A stretch of DNA of 64,000 bases. Origin: Norana najaformis (lineage: Eukaryota; Annelida; Clitellata; Crassiclitellata; Hormogastridae). The stretch is from contig OZ029921.1 of the NCBI GenBank assembly GCA_964023275.1, forward strand, positions 28,813,230 through 28,877,229. Reading direction: 5' to 3'. This document shows, piece by piece, positions 1 through 12,062 of the stretch; within the stretch, counting starts at the first letter, position 1; the number at the start of each line of letters is the position of its first letter. A program made the position numbers and the translations under genes. Under the pieces are notes generated by a model. It made no database searches, was not told the origin of the DNA, and saw nothing but the letters and a program-made list of their open reading frames with translations.

Positions 1-224
1 TGAGGGTGTCTTCCGGCCGGTGATTGTTCTCTGGAATTGCCGGTCTTCGCTTAAATCTGGCTCCAAGAATGTGCCATTAAAGTCAATCGCGTTAGATCGC
101 TGGATGGCAATGGAGAGGCGTTGGAACAGGAAAGAAGTCTCCATCTTGTCTCCAGACACTTGGGTTAAATGGCGACCGATTTTCTTGATGAGGCTAAAGC
201 CTTCCTGATTTATCGGGCCTAGAT

Positions 225-315
225 TATTATTATTATTAAGTATTATTATTATTATTATTATCTCTTTTATTTTTTTTATGCCCGAGGTACTTATGATCCC
301 TCGGGACTTATAAGT

Positions 316-362
<47 letters not shown>
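225..362. repeat. ATT/AAT tracts closed by a CCCGAGG hairpin
   Basis: An ATT tract (225-262), a CCCGAGG ... CCTCGGG stem with an 11-nt loop (about 281-307) and an AAT tract (316-362) can fold into one long hairpin. The CCCGAGG-like core recurs near 19480-19512, beside ATT runs. A related CCTGAGGGATCATG stretch at 1219 precedes an AAT tract. Confidence 0.5.
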
Positions 363-363
<1 letters not shown>

Positions 364-365
364 GA

Positions 366-1092
366 CTCACTCTACCATGCAAAGTTGGCACAAGTGTCCT
401 CGCATCATTCCGATGACTGGCTTAGGACCCTGCCTATTTGCAATTCTGCGGCCTTTGTCTCAACAATGAGGCTTTCCGCATGGCAGTGGGTCTTCGCCGT
501 GGCCTGAACAAATGCACGCCACACCAGTGCCATTGTGTGGTAAGACAGGTGACCCAGGAGGACGTCATGGGCTGATATGCAAAATGGCAAGTGGTCGTTC
601 CAACAGACAATACGCCATGAACGACATCATCTCGACAGCACTTCGAAAGGCAGACATCCCTGCTCTAAGGAGCCAGCTGGGCTTCTTCGTAATGATGGAA
701 AACGACAAGAAGGAGCAACGCTGGTACCGTGGTCGTCTGGCAAATATCTTGCATGGGATGCAACCAGTGTCCACACTTGTGGGACGTCATTCATTCATCT
801 GACATCAACGTCACTAGGAGGCGCAGCAGAACACGCTGCATGTCGTAAATACGCAAAATACTCGGTTCTCCCTCCATCACACAGCTTCGTTCCAATTGTT
901 TTGAGACACTGGGACCAATTAACCTGCCAGGTCTTGAATTTATAACTGAATTGGGTAGCCGACTAACTGCTGTTTCTGGTGATCCACGTCAGACGACCCA
1001 TCTTTTTCAGCGCCTCTCAATTTGCACACAGCGTTATAATGCTGTTGCTTTCAGAGGCATGTTTGGAGAACTCAAGGGAGCTGAGGACTGAT
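366..1092 (+). pseudogene. Frameshifted retroelement pol C-terminal region
   Basis: Three frames in turn read like one retroelement protein. About 405-511 gives DDWLRTLPI. From 512 to about 660 comes CGKTGDPGGRHGLICK. From about 660 to 900 comes EPAGLLRNDGKR then TLVPWSSGKYLAWDAT. From about 900 to 1092 comes GLEFITELGSRL, HLFQRLS and NAVAFRG, ending at a stop. The N-D-G-K-R ... PWS-GK-LAWD stretch is a conserved block in a retroelement family common in invertebrate genomes, and looks like an endonuclease-type fold; that reading is from memory of the family. At least three frame breaks show it is dead. An AAT/GAT-rich tail follows at 1133. Confidence 0.7.
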
Positions 1093-1132
1093 GACGATTT
1101 GTTCACTTTATAAATGTTACTTTCGACAGTAA

Positions 1133-1255
1133 GATAATAATAATAATAATAATGATGATGATGATGATAATGATGATGACCATGATGATCATAATATGTT
1201 CTGAAGAATTTTTTAAATCCTGAGGGATCATGTTTACCTCAGATAAAAAAACGAC

Positions 1256-1287
<32 letters not shown>

Positions 1288-1305
1288 CAACAACAACAGT
1301 AATAT
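1133..1305 (+). repeat. AAT/GAT/AAC microsatellites
   Basis: Trinucleotide tracts at 1133-1190 and 1254-1300 follow the retroelement remnant and probably grew from its tail. Confidence 0.7.
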
Positions 1306-1434
1306 AGAAAATAATCAGAGGACTTCTATAGCACCGCTGTAATAATGTTCAAGGGATCAGCCAATGGTCACTGCTAAGCAAAACTGGTGTATATGCCAAA
1401 TTCTATGGTGAATCCGGTCGAAAGCCAAGAGGGA

Positions 1435-1738
1435 AACCCAAGAACCTGCCTTGGGTTCTCAAGTTGTCCCAGTTGCTGGTCCATGGCTCTGGAATTTGCT
1501 GCCAAGTTCTATTTGTTCTGTCAGTTCTCTGATGTCATTCAGGTCTAAACTTAAGAGTCATCCGTTTCAACTCGCTTACCCACAGTAGCCCAGCTTCTGG
1601 TTTCTCTAACCTATCAGAATTTGACTTGTTTTCCCCAATGGATCAATCTGATTCCAATATCACCATCGACCATCGATTGATGCCTTGGGAATTATGATAA
1701 TGGCACTATAGAAGTCATCAGATTAGATTAGATAGCTA
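1435..1738 (+). mobile_element. CR1/L2-like LINE family B 3' end
   Basis: It begins with a RT C-terminus reading GPWLWNLLPSSICSVSS then FRSKLKSHPFQLAYP (stop near 1588). A UTR follows with CAATGGATCAATCTGATTCC and GCCTTGGGAATTATGATAAT, ending TGGCACTATAGAAGTCATCA plus GATTA repeats. It resembles family A in layout but differs in sequence and tail unit. Confidence 0.65.
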
Positions 1739-2282
1739 GTACATCAGAAGATATCATATCTGGAAGAATAAATATCCTACCTTAAGTACACAATTAATAC
1801 TAATCCACCGACGCAGAGCAGGAGGATCCCAGTACTGAATCCGGCAGAAACGCTTGCTCGCAGAGCATTTGAATGGTGCACGGCCCCTGTGCATCACACA
1901 CAAAAGGAAAAAATACTTCATTACAAATGCACTCGAAAATACTTGACTCCATCTCAACCTTGATGTCGCGAGCTAGTCGCAAAGTCAGCGTTAAGAAGAA
2001 AAAGTCAACACAACTTTTTACGCGTTTTTTCTCCTCGTTGTGTAATCCCCAACTCCCATAACTCGAGTCTCCCTCTAGACTGTCATCCTGCCCCTTGTAT
2101 ATAAAATTTAATAAGTAAGTGGGACCTGCCCACCCCTTGGTCCTGACACTAGATTTCAAAAGTTTACTTGTAAAAAGCAATACATTTACAACATTAACTG
2201 AAACATAACAATTGTAACATTACACTGTAATTCTAGCAATTGTTCTAACCATTCTATAGATCTACTAAGTAATCATAACTGT

Positions 2283-2490
2283 AATCGTAAACTCGAGATT
2301 TCTACAGCGCCCAACGAAAGCTAAGTCACGGGAACCAGCTGGTTTACAGGCGCTCAGTCAAAAACAAAATCGATAGGCAAGGGTTCGGTTCCAGGTCAAG
2401 AGTCAGGCAGGCAGTCAGAGAGCTATGTTGGGTGATGTTTCCAACTGGATCTGCAGGATAGCGACGTGGAAGAAGAGGAATCAGGACAGG
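2283..2490 (-). mobile_element. LINE family A 3' end
   Basis: Reverse-oriented copy: the tail GTAATCGTAA comes first, then CTCGAGATTTCTACAGCGCC, the CGAAAGC block, the ATCGATAGGCAA block and the GGTTCCAGGTCAAGA block, then remnants of the coding end. Confidence 0.65.
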
Positions 2491-2658
2491 AAATAATGCA
2501 CACTGTGTGCATGTGCATGCTTATTTACTTTTACTTACTTGCTGACTTCACTACTGATGGCTGAACAAGAAATAACTTAAACTGAAATGCTGTTCTCTTA
2601 GCAAAATCTGACAATAACTTTGTTTTGTCATGCACATGTGAACCTGAATGGAGTCTTT

Positions 2659-2721
2659 GAACCTGATACAACAAACTTTGAACCTGATACAACAAACTTT
2701 GAACCTGATACAACAAACTTT
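2659..2721 (+). repeat. 21-bp unit x 3
   Basis: GAACCTGATACAACAAACTTT repeated three times without change. The unit is a multiple of three, so it stays open in frame, but nothing suggests a gene. Confidence 0.85.
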
Positions 2722-3059
2722 CTTCTGTTGGTGGCTCAAGAACTCAGTGATTTCAATCCTTTGAGTGGGAACGGTTGCTCTTTGTACAACAAAGCCTTAG
2801 AAGTGAACCCGACAAAAGGCTAACAATGCCATCGTTTAAAAGTAATACAATATATGACAATCTGACTCACAGAGAGCCTCATCTATGAATCTCAGTTCAC
2901 ATCTCTCTCCCGTCCAGCTGCTCGCACAACTGAAACAGAATCACAGAAAGATTCCTTTACGAACAGCACACGTTTGTAAACTTCTCTCTAGATTACATTA
3001 GTCGCATTACATTACATTAGATGCCTATGGTCTATGGTTCATAATGTTTACCACTGCTG

Positions 3060-3215
3060 GATTTCAAAGTGCATTACATACAAATGTACATAAATACATA
3101 TATAACACATACTTGCATGCATACATGAATACATACATACATGTATATATATAGATATACATACCTATATACAAACATACATACATACATACATGCCCAT
3201 CCATACATACATAAA
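3060..3215 (+). repeat. ATAC-type microsatellite
   Basis: Imperfect (ATAC)n with ATAT interruptions. Confidence 0.75.
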
Positions 3216-3514
3216 TGCAGCTCATACAGTTACTATCTGCTTAGTTTAATTAGAGAACTGCTCCATCAACAATTTAACAGTGACCAGTCAAGAACAGCCA
3301 GCTAGCAATAAACCTATCAAACACCGAATTTCGTTACCCGCTGACCTTTTCAACTGAGACGTTGTTTTTAATCAGAAAACTGATATTAGGTCCACTTAAT
3401 CGCTGCATTATTATGCTTAGCTATGACTGGCGAAAGCTGCGAAGCATAATAAGCTGTAAATCTGTGTGGAGAATATTCATTTATAAGTAAGTAAGTAAGT
3501 AAGTAAGTAAGACA

Positions 3515-3562
3515 TTTGTTAACACGCCATACGTCCATCGGCTGAGCGAGGAACCGTAGGCG
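3515..3562 (+). repeat. Short dispersed repeat
   Basis: ACATTTGTTAACACGCCATA ... CATCGGCTGAGCGAGGAACC matches 38545-38600 with few changes. It follows a GTAA microsatellite (3487-3512). Family unknown. Confidence 0.5.
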
Positions 3563-3762
3563 TTTTTACAATTATCGTTGTTTAACAACTGGAACCTCAT
3601 TTCGTTCAAATTTTAAAGAGGTGCTGTAGCATATAAACATTGCACCTCCCTCAAACACGCATCTAATGCGATCTAATGACTTCTATTGTGCCGTAATTAT
3701 AATGAACAAGACATTGGTCACTATAGAAAAATATGTACATTTACATTTAAATCATCAGTCAA

Positions 3763-3930
3763 TAGTCGTAATCGTAAGCTCGAGATTTCTACAGCTCCCA
3801 ACGAAAGCCAAGGGGCGGGAACCAGGTTATTCACAGGTGCCCAGACAAAACAAAATCGATAGGCAGAAAGGGTTCGGCTCCGGGTCAAGAACCAGAAGTA
3901 AGGCAAAAGCTACATACAAAACCAAATAAA
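3763..3930 (-). mobile_element. LINE family A 3' end
   Basis: Reverse-oriented copy starting GTAATCGTAAGCTCGAGATT and ending after the 3' UTR core. It is preceded at 3680 by a short TTCTATTGTGCCG segment also seen at 59715. Confidence 0.6.
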
Positions 3931-5324
3931 TACTTAAATAGGCCTATACCAATGATTCCTCACTCAGTCAATGAACATATGGCATATTAACAAAAGCATT
4001 ACCTACTTACTGTTTACTTAAATATAAGAATCAGAGCAGTGCAAAAACACAACCAAGTTCCAGGATCTTGCAGGAATATCTGACGACACTGAAAGCCAAT
4101 GAGTTAAAGAACCAATGCTAGAATTTTATTAGCAAACGCTTTCCCATACAACTCAAAAGGAATCAAATCACAGAAAGATTACCATACGAACGGCGCATCT
4201 TTAAAAATTGATCTCTCTCAATCTGCCTGTGTTTCATAATGTTTATACCCCTGTCGGATTTCAAAGTGCATATTAACAAAAGGCATATTAGCAGCACCCA
4301 GGTGGATGAGTTTGGGCAGCATGAAGCTTAACAGCATGAAAGCAGATGAGTTTGGAGATAAATTCATCTGGGCAGGTGAAGCAGCAGATGATTTTGGCTA
4401 AGCACAAAAAATGTAACACAGAAGAATTGCTCGACTGTTAAGAAGTCCAGATGACCAGATTGGCAATCTCACATCTGGCGACACTTTGTGGCTAATTTGC
4501 AAGCAGTTGTTTCTGAATATTTGAACACATAACCCTAAGAAATACAGAAAAGTCACCTAAGCCGTCCAGTATCAGATGCATTTCTTGCAAGTAATGCCTG
4601 CTAAACAACAGACACTAGTGTGACTAGACATAAATTGTCTGCTAGTACAGAACAGCCATTGTGGCCCACAACCAGACAATTCCTATGCAGCTCATTTTGG
4701 TACTGGTAAGTGTTTGGAGTCCATAATAACTGTATGGCTACCACAGGTGTTCAGTGGCGGTAGTTTACTGGCCACATTATGTTTAACAGTATGCACAGAC
4801 ACAGATCACGTCAGGGTCAAGGTCACAGCACTCTCAACACAACGGGCATTCCGTTTCTCTTTTCCTCAATTAATACCTGGGCTTCCAATTGACTGCTGTC
4901 TGGAAAATACCCACAGCCTCTAAAAGTATTCAGAAGTCAGATGATCACCAAGAACTTCCAGGCAGTCTAGATAAAACTGTTCTTTTTCAAGGAAAGGCAT
5001 ATTGATAAAAGTTGGGCTTTATAGAGTTCAACAGACATAAGTGTTTCATTTGGGTATACCCATTACAATAAACATAATCAGTTAAGTAATTAAAATATTA
5101 GCACATAAATAAAAATCTAAAATAAGTGTCTACTTCAATTTGCAAGAATCTCACGATCACCAACGTGAAATGAAGGGGATTCAAATCTTATGAGATTTTA
5201 AAGTTCCAGTTAAACCGGAAACCTTCCCACTTCTGGCTTTATAACCATATAATGTATTATTCAGAGCGTAGTATCACTGAAAGCTCATTTACATAATCAA
5301 GGTATTAGTAGTGCTGTTAAAGAG
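3931..5324. other. No gene seen
   Basis: Unique-looking AT-rich sequence. Small open frames (for example 4714-4923) lack start context and any family resemblance. Confidence 0.5.
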
Positions 5325-5850
5325 ACTGTGTATGTATGTATACATACGTGTGTTACATTAGATGTATCTGTGCATACACGTATGTATGTAGTAAGTAAGT
5401 GGTAATGTAATGTATGCAAGTATGTATTCATGCATGCATATATATACATATGTATGTGTACTATACATATATATATAATGTACATAATAATAATAATATA
5501 CATATGTAATATAATATACATACATAATATACATATATACATGGTATACATATTCATATGTATGTATTAACAGCAACAGCTGTGGGGTTAAAACTGTGTA
5601 TGTGTATGTATGTATGTAATAGGTATGTATATATGTATGCATGTACGTACGCATACGACATGATGTATGTATGTATAGATTCACGTATATGAACACTGTT
5701 ATAGCACCATTTAAGAATCTCGCATAGGTGCTTAAGCACAGCTATCTAGCATACCTAAAAAGGTCTAAAAATACATACATACATACGTACATATGCATAA
5801 GTATAAGTATATGCATGCATGCATACATACACAGGTATGTCTTAAGATGA
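5325..5850 (+). repeat. ATGT/ATAC imperfect microsatellite block
   Basis: Over 500 bp of ATGT/ATAC-like repeats broken by unique pieces (5560-5600, 5690-5770). The long minus-strand open frames here come from the 4-bp period. Confidence 0.8.
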
Positions 5851-6755
5851 GCTGAAAATGTTCATTGTTATTCTTTACCTGCAAGCTGGTCTCCTGCTGC
5901 CATCAACGTCTCCGTCGTGAACGAAAAAACACGTCCCTCCATTTAGACAAAGCAGACTGTTGTTTTCTGATGCATTGCAACTCATCGTCTGTTGTCCCGC
6001 GTTGTCAGATTGAACGAGAACAACGTTGTCGTTCTCTGGGGTGTATGACCGTTGCCCGAGGCATCCGGCTGCATCAGAAAGAACATTTCATCTGAGTGGC
6101 ATCGTTAGAACAGACGTGTGCGCTTAGCAGGGAATCAAAAGGATCCTCACCTTCTTTGATGTGTTCAGAAGGATCAACAGACAGACAATGACAGGGGCAG
6201 AGAGCGCAGGACATTCCCTGCTAGTGGTTCCCCAGACACCATGAAGAAACCTGGGTAATTCTCCGAACGGTTGTAAAGGAGTGTCGATTTGGGTGCTTTG
6301 GGCCATAAACAGCAACAGCTGTGGCGTTAAAAATCCACTTTGTAGCTAAAGCACAATTGTCTGTGATGGCAACTGTAATTTTAAACTCTGCACGCTCCAG
6401 TCGCTCAGCGCCAAAGTCTTTGAATTGTACGTAGCACTAACAAGATAAAGTGAAGGATATGTAAAAAAGCAAGGCAAGGTATGGTAATACTATCATTTCC
6501 CTCAAACAATTCAGGTAAGGTAATTGGATGGATGAAGGTATTGCAGTGGCTCACTTGTTACCTCTTTCTACATTAGTCGTCAAAGGTCAAAGGTCTGGGG
6601 GTTGAGGACTCCTTCAGCTGAAGCACACACATGGCAACAGTCCAGAATCAGACAAAATCTTTCATCACGGGTCACAAGGCTTTACAAAGAGCTGTCATCT
6701 ACACACATGTGTCAAGACACTTTATATAGCGCATTTGCTAAGTGTTTGCCTTCCA

Positions 6756-6842
6756 TCATGTAGTCCCATGCTGGATAAAGGAGGAGGGCGACGTCAATGG
6801 CCTTTGATGCCATAAGACGTCGTTAAACATTGGAACTACTAT
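6756..6842 (+). mobile_element. LINE family D 3' end
   Basis: Shares GGATAAAGGAGGAGGGCGAC, TGATGCCATAAGA and GTCGTTAAA with 21899-21960. The sequence resembles the 3' ends of other invertebrate LINEs, by general resemblance only. Confidence 0.45.
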
Positions 6843-7299
6843 GCACCAGGATCTGACGACTAAATGCAAAGACGGAAAGCAAACGCATTCATGCAAATGC
6901 AAATCCAATCGCAAGCTAGTTGTTAGTTCTGCAAACTGCAGCAAAATCCAACCAAAGCAAATTGGTTTGGGTTTTTTCTCAGCGTCTGGATTCAGGGTTT
7001 TGGATACTTTGGACAAGCGTGCAAACTACAACACAAAAACGTTTTCTGAAGTGTTACATGTTTTGACTACTAACTGTAACTACACTAAAACACAGAATTT
7101 CTCATGTGCTATTTCCACCTGTAGTAACCAACAGCTGTTACACAGGCAGACAGGTAATGTAACAGTGTTTTAATCCTGGGCTTGATAACTCAAGTATCAG
7201 TTGTTTTCCTGAAGGGCTACAGGGAGGAACATATGTAAACTGGGACAGCGAGATTTGAACCCTGTGTATTAGGGTAAAAGGCTGACATGATTATAATTT

Positions 7300-7378
7300 C
7301 ACTTGAAGGGCAACTATTGATTGATGACTTGGTTACTATGATAACGACGCTATAGAGGTTATTAGATTGGATTGGATT
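7300..7378 (+). mobile_element. LINE family B 3' end, short
   Basis: Shares ACTATGATAACGACGCTATA and GAGGTTATTAGATTGGATTG with family B; the GATTG tail is a variant. Confidence 0.5.
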
Positions 7379-7439
7379 TCTGACGACAAACATTAACAGT
7401 ACGCATTAACAGTATGTACACACAACAGAAAAAATCTAA

Positions 7440-7460
7440 ATTTATTATTATTATTATTAC

Positions 7461-7494
<34 letters not shown>

Positions 7495-7498
7495 GTTA
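7440..7498 (+). repeat. ATT microsatellite
   Basis: About 18 ATT units with one ACT interruption. Confidence 0.85.
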
Positions 7499-7499
7499 T

Positions 7500-9534
7500 G
7501 GCACACAAAAGTACACAAAAAATGACAAAAAACTACAGAAAAGCTGTTTATTACAAACACAAAAATCAAGTGCAGTGGTCTAAAGTTCTGTGGTTTGTGG
7601 ACAATTTAGGTTTCTCATTGGCATCACTGGCTTGCTGGAAAAGTTAATAGGGTTTGAGACAGTACATGCAAATATGCTCCTCATAAACATTTATAGTCAA
7701 TAAATATTCCTAACCATTACTTAATATGATCTGAAAGAATGTACCGGAACATACAGACACATGAAGAGGGAGACAGACAGACGGACGGACGGAGGGACGT
7801 AGCTTTTCTGCGAAGACAGACAAAGCCTTCAAAGCGCAGGCAGTGTACGGTGCTAAATGGAGCGTTATTCACGCGAGTCGGGAATCCATTAGGAACGTGT
7901 TTTTCAGTGAAACTGAAGAAACGGAAGTGTTTATAGAGACATCAGTTTTCATTCCCTGCGGAAGGCGGTAGAGGAGGGGGCACTCCACAGAACCGTTATC
8001 AGTTCCAGCTTATCACTCAATCAACTCGGTTGTGTGTCTTATTTGTCTGCAGACAACTGCTTTATTCATGGATCGGCTACCTTTCTGTTGCCAATCTCAA
8101 GACCTGCGATTCTTTCTCAGCTGGCAGCCATTTCTTCAGCTAAACATGTTGTGTCGTAATCCATTTTAACCCATGACTTATATGAGTTCTCGGAAATTCG
8201 CTCAACTGGTAATCCAACCGGATTTGTCAACATTGTCTCTGTCTAAGACTGTCAGTAATGTAATTTATTTCAGATTTGTATAGCACCTTTACAAGTTTAC
8301 AATGAGCCTGTCAGAGGTAAATAACACGACCTCATGTCAACGTCCGGCTTGAATGTCCACTTGCTCCGGGTCAAGTGAGGACTTAGCCATTACTAACATA
8401 CCCATAATTCTTATACGCTCACAAAGGATTTTATGAAACATCAATTCACCTTTTCTCACTTCAGTGGGCAATTTATACCAAAGAGCTTCAAGTACAGATT
8501 TTTGTGGACTGATGCAGATGTAATGACACCACTTGGCACCAGGTGATGCATTTACCTCAAAGAAGGCCTAACCAGGTAAACAGCTCTGCCAAGACAATGT
8601 ACAGGCACTAGCGTACAGGTAGAGATAAAGGTTTGTGACCACCAGTGCTGCACATCTGAATAATGATAGCCTTAGGTGCACTCATGATAAGGCTGCATCG
8701 ATACACTACTGAATGCTGGTGCTACCTGGCTAATAATAAATTTATAAGAACACAAAGGCGGGCATGTGGTAATGAATGCTGGCACGCAAATACCCTACCT
8801 CATCAATTCTTTTCAAGAACCCACGAATATGCTTGTTCTTTTAAAATAGTTTAGCTTCTGGGTGCTGAAGAAACACAGAGTTTCTGATTGCAGATTGCAC
8901 ATTAGATGTAAAAAGCCTTCTGCAATAAGATCCAATGATGTAATTTCGAGTAGCAATTTAAAACCAACAGGAAATATCTGAAGCCAGCTGGCTAATTTTT
9001 ATCAGTCGGTGAATCCGATCTTGCAGTAATGGAGTTATATAAATATACACGATCCAAATGCCTGCCTCCAAAATGAATCTTATCAGCAGCTTTAGGAAGA
9101 GACTGAAGCCAGTCAAATTGTCTTCAACGCTACATGCGATAGCAGAGACCCAACTGAACAGTTCCATAAATACCTATCGAAACCAGAATTCACTTTTACT
9201 GTGAAATTCTATGATATTTTCGTATTGCAAAAATGATATGCTTAAATTTAGAAAGCGGCCATTAGTTAAATGTTAAATGATCATTAATGCACCATAAAAC
9301 TGTCTTACTTGTTTACAAATCTTACTTTGCAACTCATGTGGTTTGATATGGCAGAATAAATCTAAAAATCAGTCTGCATATAATGGGAAGCATTTATATA
9401 GCACCAGTTCAGTAAAACTTCTCATTGGTAGCATGGTAGTCCAGAAGGTTATTAGGTCATGCTAGCCCCTCCTGCACAGACATCTGTATGCTAGTTTGGC
9501 AAAATGTCCCTCCTGGGAAAAATCAGCTATTGCA
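7500..9534. other. No gene seen
   Basis: AT-rich sequence with scattered repeat ends (a TTTGTATAGCACC-type LINE end near 8270, another near 9395). Nothing codes. Confidence 0.5.
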
Positions 9535-9897
9535 CCCCAGTAGCCATGAAATCAACTGACCATTAGCCATGAAATCAACTGACCATTAGTCATGAAATCA
9601 ACTGACCATTAGCCAGGAAATCAACTGACCATTAGCCATGAAATCAACTGACCATTAGCCATGAAATCAACTGACCATTAGCCATGAAATCAATTGACCA
9701 TTAGCCATGAAATCAACTGAACATTAGCCATGAAATCAACTGACCATTAGCCAAAAAATCAACTGACCATTAGCCATGATATCAACTGACCATTAGCCAT
9801 GATATCAATTTCCCCATTAGCCATGATATCAACTGCCCCATTAGCCATGAAATCAATTGCCCCATAAGCCATGAAATCAACTGACCATTAGCCATTA
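9535..9897 (+). repeat. 23-bp minisatellite, about 15 copies
   Basis: The unit ATGAAATCAACTGACCATTAG plus CC is repeated head to tail. Later units carry shared changes (AACTGCCCCA), so the array grew in steps. No gene is tied to it. Confidence 0.9.
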
Positions 9898-10356
9898 TCA
9901 TTACCCAAACAAAGAATCACAATTAAAATCCGTTGTCAAACGTCCCAACTTCTGCAGAGAAAGTGTTTCCATTCACTTTATATTTCCTCTACAAAGATTT
10001 CAGCTATTCCCTCTCATTTTCGATTCTGCAAGTTAATCAAGTCACCGGTTAATTTCTCCACAGACAAATCCGTCTTTCGTCAGGAGAAATCAATCAAACG
10101 TGTTAACTCATGCAACCCATCTAAGAAACAAAATAAAGATAAATCTTATTACTAGAATATCAGTTGTCGTCAGCTAGACAAATGACTGCATCCTCCTCTG
10201 GTCTTTCCCTTTTGTATACACGGAATCTCATCAGTTCTTTTGGCCATCGTCTCTGATTCGCCTGGTACCTACTTCGTCTTCTTTTCATTACCACGGCATC
10301 TGTTTCACCAAAGACAATCTCCAATATCGATAGGAACAGCAAATATGGCTACTCAG

Positions 10357-10403
10357 CACACACACACACACACACATGCACGCACGCACACACGCACACA
10401 CCT

Positions 10404-10435
<32 letters not shown>

Positions 10436-10441
10436 ACACAA
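10357..10441 (+). repeat. CA microsatellite
   Basis: (CA)n with GCAC interruptions. Confidence 0.85.
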
Positions 10442-10471
10442 AGACAAGCCTCTAAATCATAATCATGGAAA

Positions 10472-10562
10472 CTAGATTATTCACAGGTGCTCAGTCGAAA
10501 CAAAATCGTTATGTAAATAATGTCAGGTTTGTTTCCAGGTTGAGCTCCAAGGGTCCACATTC
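10472..10562 (-). mobile_element. LINE family A fragment
   Basis: About 90 bp matching the middle of the family A 3' UTR (ATTCACAGGTGCTCAGTC, AAACAAAATCG). Diverged, and without its tail. Confidence 0.4.
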
Positions 10563-11026
10563 ACACGTAAGCTCACATAAACACACTCAGCTAGGCAGCC
10601 ATTCCCAGTAAACTGCTGGGAGTGGGGGAATACCTAATGCCTGGCAGAAATAGACCTAATGGGAAGAACTGCCTAAACGTTGTCATGGAAACCAGATTTC
10701 AAGCATCATTAGACTGATGATGGTGCTGAGCATCCACTAGGAACCAGTTTTTGAAGTGAAATCACACCTGCAGCAATCAAGTTGGCAGATTTCCACCTTA
10801 GTTCTTTGGGATGACAGGTCAAAATCTGACCAGGATTAGGTTTATGATGTCAGTGTTAATGAAATCTGAAACAGCAAAATGACGGGTCTATTCAAACTAT
10901 GATTTTATTTGATTGCTCAGCATTCCTGTACTGTTTTAAGATAGCAACTCGCAAATGCGCAGATCAGATAGCCATGTGCGCTGTGCTTTTAACAGATCCT
11001 TACAGAACTATCTTAACTATCGTAAT

Positions 11027-11338
11027 ACACTCTGGCACATATATGTACAGGGTACACTCTGGCACATACAATACATGTACAGGGTACACTCTGGCACATA
11101 CAATACATGTACAGGTACACTCTGGCACATACAATACATGTACAGGGTACACTCTGGCACATACAATACATGTACAGGGTACACTCTGGCACATACAATA
11201 CATGTACAGGGTACACTCTGGCACATACAATACATGTACAGGGTACACTCTGGCACATACAATACATGTACAGGGTACACTCTGGCACATACAATACATG
11301 TACAGGGTACACTCTGGCACATACAATACATGTACAGG
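11027..11338 (+). repeat. 32-bp minisatellite, about 9.5 copies
   Basis: The unit holds GGTACACTCTGGCACATACA and ATACATGTACAG and is almost free of changes except in the first copies (a missing block in copy 1, one G missing at 11115). The low divergence means recent growth. Because 32 is not a multiple of three, a stop-free unit gives open frames in several registers on both strands; these are not genes. Confidence 0.9.
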
Positions 11339-11954
11339 GCAGACTGAAAACTTTTTAAAATCCAATTTCCATAATATATGTAATTATTTCTATAATTTCA
11401 CACCATCTGTTAGAAATTCTTCTTATGTATAGTGGACAGAAATCATACTTAAAAAAAATAAGAATCTTGCATGCTGATCTTGTTCGTGTTTTTTATTGTC
11501 TGGAATTAGAGAACTAAAAGTCTCTATAAATGCAGGAATATCTACATTTAAGGAGAAAAAGTGTAAATGTTTCTCAAGATGCAGGATGTAATCATGCATT
11601 CACCCATTATTTGTCATTCTTAACAAACTCCAATATCATTTAAGCCTTCTGGTGAAGAGTGTCTTCAAGAGGTACTCGGAAGATCCTGTGGAAATGTTCA
11701 ATCACATATATCACCAAAAATCAGTGGTTTGGGGCAGAAACTGTAAAGAAATTCACAGTGTTATCATGAATACATAAAATCTGATGTGAGATTTCTTTTC
11801 AATTATCTTTCGCAACTCCTGCAAAGCTCTTTGCAGATGGCTTTGCACATACATCACGGCTCAACGAGACCTCCAAACACTGCTCTGTTTGCTGAACTCC
11901 CTAGTCATACAAGAATTATTACGTTTGCACCAGCATAAATGCAACACTATGTTT

Positions 11955-12062
11955 GAAATTGTAATTGTAATTACGACAATTTATATAGCATCGTTAGTAG
12001 CATGCTTTATAAATCTCAAATTACAATTACAATTACAATGCTACTTCTAGGGTGCTTTACAA
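11955..12062. mobile_element. Two family C ends in inverted arrangement
   Basis: A minus-oriented end (GTAATTGTAATTACGACAAT, TATATAGCATCG) abuts a plus-oriented end (GCTTTATAAATCTCAAATTA plus ATTACA repeats) at about 12000. A further TAGGGTGCTTTACAAAG block follows. Confidence 0.45.

Noticed and set aside
9535..9897. CRISPR-like array
   Set aside because: Repeats are contiguous 23-bp units without spacers in a eukaryotic genome; it is a minisatellite.
10899..11432. 177-codon frame and several minus-strand frames
   Set aside because: They are made by the 32-bp minisatellite; protein repeats follow the DNA period.
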